Origin: Tannerellaceae bacterium
GTDB lineage: Bacteria > Bacteroidota > Bacteroidia > Bacteroidales > Tannerellaceae
Direction: 5' to 3'
DNA length: 10,702 nucleotides
Assembly (NCBI GenBank): GCA_031279915.1
Contig: JAITHO010000097.1
Coordinates: forward strand, 1-10,702
Below the pieces are notes generated by a model, which had not been told where the DNA came from, did no database searches, and saw nothing but the letters and a program-made list of their open reading frames with translations. The number at the start of each line of letters is the position of its first letter. The stretch's first letter is position 1. The position numbers and the translations under genes are program-made. Shown piece after piece: positions 6,693-10,702 of this stretch.

Positions 6693-8127
6693 GAAAACAA
6701 GCGTTTGGAACAATCTCGACTGGATAAGCATACTGCTGTACCTCCTTCTCGTGACAGCCGGATGGTTCAGCATCTGCGGCGCAAGCTTTGAGTTCGACAG
6801 CGTTGGATGGTTCAACCCCTCAGGTCGGCCGGGAGCACAACTCATCTGGATAGGACTCTCATTCGTTCTAATCTTTGTCATACTGATGCTCGACGCCAAC
6901 TTTTTTAGCGTATTTGCCTACTTTATCTATGCCGCCATCATTCTCCTACTCATCATCACCATATTCGTTGCTCCCGATATCAAAGGATCGCGCTCATGGC
7001 TCTTCATCGGGACAATGCGCGTGCAGCCGGCCGAATTTGCAAAGTTTGCCGTAGCCCTTGCGCTTGCCAAATACATGAGCGCTTATGGCTTCAGACTAAA
7101 GTACCTTAAGAGCTACCTCATCGTTCTGGCCATAATCGCCACCCCAATCATCTGCATCATAATGCAGAGAGAAGCAGGCTCCGCACTCATGTTCCTCGCC
7201 TTTTTCTTCATGCTATATCGCGAAGGAATGAGCGGATACGTGCTTCTCGGAGGCATCAGCGCCATGACATTTTTTGTGCTCAGCCTGAAATATTCCGACG
7301 TAATATTCGGCTTCACCCCCATAGGCGAAATGCTCGTGCTCGCCATCGTACAAATCATGACCCTTGCCATTGCGTATAGCGTTAAGCCCAACGCCATCCA
7401 GCTAAAAATCAGCGCCGGAGTAACAGCCGGAGCATATATCCTGGGCATCGCCGTATCATTCTTTGTTCAATTTAACTTTGTGTGGATAGCATGGGGGCTG
7501 ATGCTCCTCACCGCCGGCTATCTCGTATATCTATCCCTAAAGAATTGGGTAACGCAATATCTGCTCGTCCTGTTATTCATGCTATTATCTGCCGGATTCC
7601 TATATTCCGTCGACTATGTATTCGACAAGGTTTTGGAGCCTCACCACCAAACTCGCATAAAAGTAGTTCTCGGCCTTGAAGACGATCCCCGCGGCGTAGG
7701 TTACAACGTCAATCAGTCAAAAATCGCCATAGGCTCCGGCGGCTTTCTCGGCAAAGGATTCCTCAACGGCACTCAAACCAAGCTGAAATACGTTCCGGAG
7801 CAAGCCACCGACTTTATCTTCTGCACCGTTGGCGAAGAAGAAGGCTTCGCTGGCGCCGCTCTCGTCGTAATCGCCTTCACCATTCTCATAATCCGCATAT
7901 ACATCCTTGCCGAAAAACAAAAAAACGCCTTTGCCCGAATATATGGACATTGCACCGCCTCACTCTTCTTTGTCCATTTTCTTGTCAACATCGGCATGGT
8001 CGTTGGGCTCACTCCCGTGATAGGCATCCCTCTACCTTTTTTCAGCTATGGTGGCTCCTCCCTTTGGGCCTTCACAATACTCCTTTTTATCTTTCTCCGG
8101 CTTGACGCAGCCCGTAAAGAACGATAA
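6682..8127 (+). CDS. rodA: RodA, SEDS-family peptidoglycan glycosyltransferase
   Basis: RodA polymerises lipid II into glycan strands in the inner membrane, working with PBP2 encoded just upstream. The product has 481 residues, about 110 more than the 370-residue E. coli protein; long RodA forms are, as I recall, usual in Bacteroidales. SEDS landmarks are KGSRSWLFIG (101-110), VQPAEFAKFA (114-123), the loop motif YVPEQATDFIF (370-380) containing Asp377, which matches the catalytic aspartate region of SEDS enzymes, and the C-terminal signature HFLVNIGMVVGLTPVIGIPL (432-451) followed by PFFSYGGSS (452-460). The usual QPDLG-type motif reads QREAGSA (162-168), with Glu164 in the Asp position. The extra length lies mainly in a hydrophobic stretch at about 205-310, suggesting additional membrane segments. 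The ATG overlaps mrdA by 11 bases. No clear + strand terminator follows. Confidence 0.95.
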   Translation: MLSKKTSVWNNLDWISILLYLLLVTAGWFSICGASFEFDSVGWFNPSGRPGAQLIWIGLSFVLIFVILMLDANFFSVFAYFIYAAIILLLIITIFVAPDIKGSRSWLFIGTMRVQPAEFAKFAVALALAKYMSAYGFRLKYLKSYLIVLAIIATPIICIIMQREAGSALMFLAFFFMLYREGMSGYVLLGGISAMTFFVLSLKYSDVIFGFTPIGEMLVLAIVQIMTLAIAYSVKPNAIQLKISAGVTAGAYILGIAVSFFVQFNFVWIAWGLMLLTAGYLVYLSLKNWVTQYLLVLLFMLLSAGFLYSVDYVFDKVLEPHHQTRIKVVLGLEDDPRGVGYNVNQSKIAIGSGGFLGKGFLNGTQTKLKYVPEQATDFIFCTVGEEEGFAGAALVVIAFTILIIRIYILAEKQKNAFARIYGHCTASLFFVHFLVNIGMVVGLTPVIGIPLPFFSYGGSSLWAFTILLFIFLRLDAARKER

Positions 8128-8144
8128 GCGCCGAACTTCAGAAT

Positions 8145-8186
8145 AAAAAAAGCAGGAGAGCTGGGCACGATGCCGTTATCCTGCTT
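8145..8186 (-). terminator. Hairpin with T-tract, oriented for minus-strand transcripts
   Basis: AAGCAGGA (8150-8157) pairs with TCCTGCTT (8179-8186). Inside, GGCA (8164-8167) pairs with TGCC (8171-8174) around a CGA loop. The seven A at 8145-8151 become T7 directly after the stem when read on the minus strand, which is the classic intrinsic-terminator layout. On the + strand no T-run follows, so it is not an obvious rodA terminator, although the stem lies only 22 bases past the rodA stop. It is about 670 bases beyond the main galK terminator. Confidence 0.6.
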
Positions 8187-8227
8187 GCGCCGATTTGTAA
8201 TCGGTGCGTTATAAATTCCGAGAGCTT
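8171..8227. repeat. REP-like palindromic module A, left of the 41-bp array
   Basis: The module runs TGCCGTTAT ... GCCGATTTGTAATCGGTGC ... CGAGAGCTT. Its core CCGATT/AATCGG is a self-complementary hairpin with a three-base loop. The 16 bases at 8187-8202 (GCGCCGATTTGTAATC) recur as an exact inverted copy at 8663-8678. Module B has the same order of flanking words (T-x-CCGTTAT before, CGAGAGCT after), so A and B also align as direct repeats. The core resembles an anticodon arm, but there is no tRNA around it. Confidence 0.7.
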
Positions 8228-8249
8228 TGCACGGGAGCTATAAAAATCA

Positions 8250-8285
8250 GATTTTATCTATTCTGTATTTGTGGCAGATAAAATC
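8250..8285. other. AT-rich perfect 10-bp inverted repeat
   Basis: GATTTTATCT (8250-8259) is exactly complementary to AGATAAAATC (8276-8285), separated by 16 bases. No T-tract follows on either strand, so a terminator role is unlikely. It sits between palindromic module A and the 41-bp array. It could be a protein-binding site or an RNA stem; nothing in the sequence decides. Confidence 0.6.
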
Positions 8286-8318
8286 CATTAAACATCGTCG
8301 CATGCCGAGTAATCTGCA

Positions 8319-8564
8319 AAAAAATCATTTGACAGAGCCTCCATTTTTTCTGAATGGTTAAAAAATCATTTGACAGAGCCTCCATTTTTTCTGAATGGTT
8401 AAAAAATCATCTGACAGAGCCTCCATTTTTTTCTGCTGGTTAAAAAGTCATTTGACAGAGCCTCCAATTTTTTTCGCGGGTTAAAAAGTTATTTGACAGA
8501 GCCTCCATTTTTTTCTGCTGGCGAAAAAATCATTTGACAGAGGCTCCGAAAATTTCCTGCGGCG
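8319..8564. repeat. Tandem array of six 41-bp units
   Basis: Six units start at 8319, 8360, 8401, 8442, 8483 and 8524, all exactly 41 bases long with no insertions or deletions. Units 1 and 2 are identical. The most conserved part is TTTGACAGAGCCTCC followed by a T-rich run; the last 8-9 bases of each unit vary (AATGGTT, GCTGGTT, GCGGGTT). Unit 3 has a C in ATCTGACAG, and unit 6 has AGGCTCC and a diverged second half. Units follow one another directly with no unique spacers, so this is a minisatellite-type array and not a CRISPR. Confidence 0.95.
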
Positions 8565-8577
8565 GCTCTGTCAGATG
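8524..8577 (-). terminator. Long hairpin closing the 41-bp array, with T-tract on the minus strand
   Basis: CATTTGACAGAG (8531-8542, unit 6) pairs with CTCTGTCAGATG (8566-8577) over 12 contiguous positions, one a G-U, with further partial pairing inside. The 3' arm is an inverted half-copy of the repeat unit. Read on the minus strand, the stem is followed by ATTTTTT (complement of 8524-8530), a terminator-like layout. On the + strand GGCAAAATTG follows, with no T-run. The stem is certain; a terminator function is inference, since the A-run belongs to every repeat unit. Confidence 0.5.
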
Positions 8578-8640
8578 GCAAAATTGTTCCGATGGGCATA
8601 CTCCTAAGAGAATCTGATAACTCTTTTGCAAAACTCTCAG

Positions 8641-8690
8641 TACCGTTATATCATGTCACGCTGATTACAAATCGGCGCAGCGAGAGCTAT
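8641..8690. repeat. REP-like palindromic module B, right of the 41-bp array
   Basis: The module runs TACCGTTAT ... GCTGATTACAAATCGGCGC ... CGAGAGCTAT. It has the same layout as module A but with the central bases inverted (TACAA instead of TTGTA), so GATTACAAATCGGCGC (8663-8678) is the exact reverse complement of 8187-8202. Together A and B bracket the array at a distance of about 460 bases. Palindromes of this kind can be REP elements or ends of non-autonomous mobile elements; no transposase gene is present here. Confidence 0.7.
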
Positions 8691-8702
8691 TTTCTATTGA
8701 TT

Positions 8703-8739
8703 CCATGAATATATCTTTTTCATGATCGATAATTCATGG
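8703..8739. other. 8-bp perfect inverted repeat
   Basis: CCATGAAT (8703-8710) is complementary to ATTCATGG (8732-8739), with an inner ATC/GAT pairing (8713-8715 with 8728-8730) after a small internal loop. Only TTTTG follows on the + strand, so it is at best a weak terminator for rodA. It lies between palindromic module B and its degenerate copy. Confidence 0.45.
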
Positions 8740-8740
8740 T

Positions 8741-8763
8741 TTTGTAAATCAGCGAGAGTATTT
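8741..8763. repeat. Degenerate third copy of the palindromic module (half)
   Basis: TTTGTAAATC directly followed by AGCGAGAGTATTT repeats the right half of module B (AAATC ... AGCGAGAGCTATTT) with the intervening GGCGC missing. It looks like a decayed or partial copy and suggests that this module has multiplied locally. Confidence 0.45.
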
Positions 8764-8858
8764 GGGGGCCACATCGTTGTGAAGGCTCCAGAATTTCTGT
8801 CCGGACGCCTTAACGTTCTTGTGGAAGATAGGTGGTGATCCTAATGACAAATCCGGAT

Positions 8859-8895
8859 AAAAAAACCGGACGAAAGCTTTATGGCAATCGTCCGG
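8859..8895 (-). terminator. Intrinsic terminator of the transporter-galK operon
   Basis: CCGGACGA (8866-8873) pairs with TCGTCCGG (8888-8895), with a further GC/GC pair near the loop. The seven A at 8859-8865 give T7 on the minus strand directly after the stem. It lies 58 bases beyond the galK stop codon, the expected place. Confidence 0.88.
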
Positions 8896-8953
8896 CTATC
8901 TGAAAGTGAAAACTATAAATTAAAAAGAACAGCTTTGCTTGGAGGAAGGGCTT

Positions 8954-10105
8954 TTAGTCAAGTCGCCGCGCTCCGTCGCTTATCACTACGTCGTAGACTT
9001 TGCAGTCTTCTTTGCCGAATTGGGCCTTGTATTCTGCTTTGGCGCCGGCAATGAAGTTGTCGTATAGTTCGTCTTTCACCAGGTTGATGGTGCAGCCTCC
9101 GAAGCCTCCGCCCATCACGCGCGAGCCGGTCACGTTGTATTTCCGTGCCAGATCGTTCAGGAAATCAAGCTCAGGGCAGCTCACTTCGTAGAGCTTGCTC
9201 ATGCCCTCGTGGGTGCCGTACATGCACTGGCCGACGGTTTCGTAATCGCCGCGCTCCAGGGCTGCGCATACAGTCATCACCCGCTCTACTTCTTCAATCA
9301 CGTACTTGGCGCGCATGTAGTCCTCGGACGAAATCTCGCTTTTGACTTCTTCGAGCATATCAAGCGATGCGTCGCGAAGGAATTCCACTTCGGGATGCTT
9401 CAGGCGTATTGTTGCGGCAACGCGCTCGCAGGATTCGCGTCTCTTGTTGTAGGGATTATCGACGAGCTTGTGTTTCACGCGGGTGTCGAGCAGCACGAGC
9501 TTGTATCCTTGCGGGTTGAAGGGATAGTATTTGTGCTCCAGCGAGCGGCAGTCGAGTAGCATCAGGTTGCCTGCTTTGCCGAACAGGGAGGCGAACTGAT
9601 CCATAATTCCGCACTTCACTCCCACGTAGTTGTGCTCCGTTGCCTGCCCTATCTTGGCCAGCTCGAATTTGTCGATGCCGAGGCTAAAGAGGTCGTTGAG
9701 CGCATAAGCGAAAGTGCTTTCGAGTGCGGCTGAGGACGACATGCCTGCTCCGTCGGGTACATCGCCTGCAAATACCGTATCGAAGCCTCCGATTTTGCCG
9801 CCGCGCTTGATTATTTCTCGGCATACTCCGAAGATATACTTGGCCCAATGCGGCTGTGGTTCGTCGGCCTCTTCGAGTCCAAACTCGACGTATTCATTTT
9901 GCATGTTGATGGCTACGGCGCATACGCGATTGGTTCCGTTGAGGCTGATAGCTGCAACTATCCCTTTGTCGATAGCTCCGGGGAAAACGAAGCCTCCGTT
10001 GTAATCCGTATGTTCGCCTATGAGATTGATGCGCCCGGGCGATGCATAAAAAGAGGCAATGCCGCCAAAGTGGGCGGCAAAGCCTTGTTGTATCAGGTCA
10101 ATCAT
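8954..10105 (-). CDS. galK: Galactokinase
   Basis: GalK phosphorylates alpha-D-galactose with ATP to galactose-1-phosphate, the first committed step of the Leloir pathway, in the cytoplasm. The product has 383 residues, the normal length for bacterial galactokinase. The galactokinase signature GRINLIGEHTDYNGG lies at 24-38. The GHMP ATP-binding loop PDGAGMSSSAAL lies at 117-128. GIMDQF (166-171) holds the catalytic-base aspartate at 169. The third GHMP motif MGGGFGGCTI lies at 331-340. All key residues are present. The start codon is two bases after the stop of the transporter gene upstream, with an AT-rich leader and no Shine-Dalgarno sequence, so translation probably depends on that gene. 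A strong terminator follows. Confidence 0.97.
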   Translation of the reverse strand: MIDLIQQGFAAHFGGIASFYASPGRINLIGEHTDYNGGFVFPGAIDKGIVAAISLNGTNRVCAVAINMQNEYVEFGLEEADEPQPHWAKYIFGVCREIIKRGGKIGGFDTVFAGDVPDGAGMSSSAALESTFAYALNDLFSLGIDKFELAKIGQATEHNYVGVKCGIMDQFASLFGKAGNLMLLDCRSLEHKYYPFNPQGYKLVLLDTRVKHKLVDNPYNKRRESCERVAATIRLKHPEVEFLRDASLDMLEEVKSEISSEDYMRAKYVIEEVERVMTVCAALERGDYETVGQCMYGTHEGMSKLYEVSCPELDFLNDLARKYNVTGSRVMGGGFGGCTINLVKDELYDNFIAGAKAEYKAQFGKEDCKVYDVVISDGARRLD

Positions 10106-10107
10106 AG

Positions 10108-10702
10108 TTAAACCTGTATATCTTTATTGACATTCTTGCTGCCTACAAGAGCATAGAAAAGCAGGTATGCAAGGCCTGCGAATACAACCCAATAGCTGGT
10201 CATGAAGGTGGAGATATCGGCCACCCAATTCTGCAACAAGGGCAGTAATCCTCCGCCGCAAACTAATACCATGAAGATGCCGGTTGCAGCAGCCAGGTAT
10301 TTGCCAAGTCCTTCAACGGCGAGGTTGAATATTCCGCCCCACATTATAGAAGTACATAAGCCTACGAGAACGAGGAACATTGCGCTGATGGGTACTAATT
10401 CCGCTCCGAAGGAAAGTCCGCCGGTTGCGCCGGTTTTCAGCACGGGCATAGTTACCATCGTATTTGTCGGAGAAAGTATTGCCGCCAAAACGAGCGCTAG
10501 TCCAATGCCAGAGCCTGCTGCCAGCAATATCTTGCTGGATACTTTACCCCCAATGGCCGAGCCGATCAATCGCCCTATGAGCATCAAGAACCAGTAGGTT
10601 CCGGCCACGAATCCGGCGATTGTGGGATCCATGCTCATGCCTTTTGTTAGATCCGTGAGGAAGAGGTTCAGCGTGCCTGGAATCCCTACTTCAACGCCAA
10701 CA
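10108..10702 (-). CDS. 3' part of an MFS sugar transporter, FucP/GluP glucose/galactose type (5' end outside window)
   Basis: The frame is open from the right edge of the window to TAA at 10108-10110 and gives about 197 C-terminal residues. The internal ATG at 10638 is not the start, because the frame continues upstream as VGVEVGIPGTLNLFLTD. Several hydrophobic segments suit the second half of a 12-helix MFS protein. GRLIGSAIGG resembles the MFS loop motif. LCTSIMWGGIFNLAVEGLGK and the later GIFMVLVCGGGLLPLLQ agree with the FucP subfamily, which holds the Bacteroidota glucose/galactose and fucose permeases. Its position directly upstream of galK supports galactose or glucose uptake by proton symport at the inner membrane. 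I recognise the family well; the exact substrate is inferred from context. Confidence 0.9.
   Translation of the reverse strand, partial: VGVEVGIPGTLNLFLTDLTKGMSMDPTIAGFVAGTYWFLMLIGRLIGSAIGGKVSSKILLAAGSGIGLALVLAAILSPTNTMVTMPVLKTGATGGLSFGAELVPISAMFLVLVGLCTSIMWGGIFNLAVEGLGKYLAAATGIFMVLVCGGGLLPLLQNWVADISTFMTSYWVVFAGLAYLLFYALVGSKNVNKDIQV

Larger units (their letters stand above)
8128..8953. other. 826-base repeat-rich intergenic region between convergent rodA and galK
   Basis: No frame here gives a believable protein. The region contains, from left to right: a minus-oriented hairpin with T-tract (8145-8186), a palindromic module (8171-8227), an AT-rich hairpin (8250-8285), a 6 x 41-bp array (8319-8564) ending in an inverted half-copy, a second palindromic module (8641-8690), an 8-bp inverted repeat (8703-8739), a degenerate third module (8741-8763), and the galK terminator (8859-8895). 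I looked for TAnnTTTG on both strands and found no exact match. The separate items are annotated on their own. Confidence 0.8.

Noticed and set aside
8187..8208. tRNA-Thr-like anticodon arm (CCGATTTGTAATCGG)
   Set aside because: The stem-loop resembles a TGT anticodon arm, but no acceptor stem, D arm or T arm surrounds it. An inverted copy occurs at 8663-8678, so it is better explained as a palindromic repeat.
8397..8540. TTGACA sequences in the 41-bp units as repeated -35 promoter boxes
   Set aside because: Bacteroidota housekeeping promoters do not use the E. coli -35 box, and no TAnnTTTG -7 element stands at a fitting distance. The match is likely incidental.
8319..8564. Possible CRISPR array
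   Set aside because: The repeats are directly adjacent with a constant 41-bp period and similar ends. There are no unique spacers and no cas genes.
8844..8903. Small open frame of 19 codons (begins MTNPDKK) downstream of galK
   Set aside because: It lies across the galK terminator on the opposite strand and encodes the hairpin sequence. There is no sign of selection for protein.

Overview
The window looks like the chromosome of a member of the Bacteroidota, most likely the order Bacteroidales. The reasons are the Bacteroides-like character of the PurH, MreBCD, PBP2 and RodA sequences, start codons without Shine-Dalgarno sequences, a TAnnTTTG-type promoter box upstream of purH, and a FucP/GluP-family sugar transporter directly upstream of galK. 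This placement rests on remembered family sequences, not on a search.

Left edge (1-415): the last 51 codons of a formylglycine-generating-enzyme-like (SUMF1) domain protein, then a strong intrinsic terminator, then a candidate promoter for the next operon.

Centre (416-8127), all on the + strand: purH (final two steps of IMP synthesis) followed by the full elongasome set mreB, mreC, mreD, mrdA (PBP2) and rodA. From mreC to rodA the genes overlap by 8, 17 and 11 bases, so they are probably translationally coupled. Together they specify the Rod machine: MreB filaments, the MreC/MreD membrane scaffold, and the RodA glycosyltransferase paired with the PBP2 transpeptidase. A 501-base gap between mreB and mreC interrupts this compact block and holds a 22-bp tandem repeat carrying four phased copies of the palindrome ATGCGCAT.

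Between the convergent rodA and galK genes (8128-8953): 826 bases with no convincing gene but many repeats. The core is a perfectly periodic 6 x 41-bp tandem array (8319-8564). It ends in an inverted half-copy that forms a long hairpin, and it is bracketed by related palindromic (REP-like) modules that share a 16-bp perfect inverted repeat. Three hairpins here are followed by T-tracts when read on the minus strand: one is the obvious galK terminator, the other two lie inside or beyond the array.

Right edge (8954-10702), minus strand: galK, preceded two bases upstream by the 3' part of a glucose/galactose-type MFS transporter that runs off the window. This is a galactose uptake and phosphorylation operon.

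I found no phage, insertion-sequence transposase, CRISPR, toxin-antitoxin or biosynthetic genes. The coding content is ordinary; the unusual content is in the two repeat-bearing intergenic regions.
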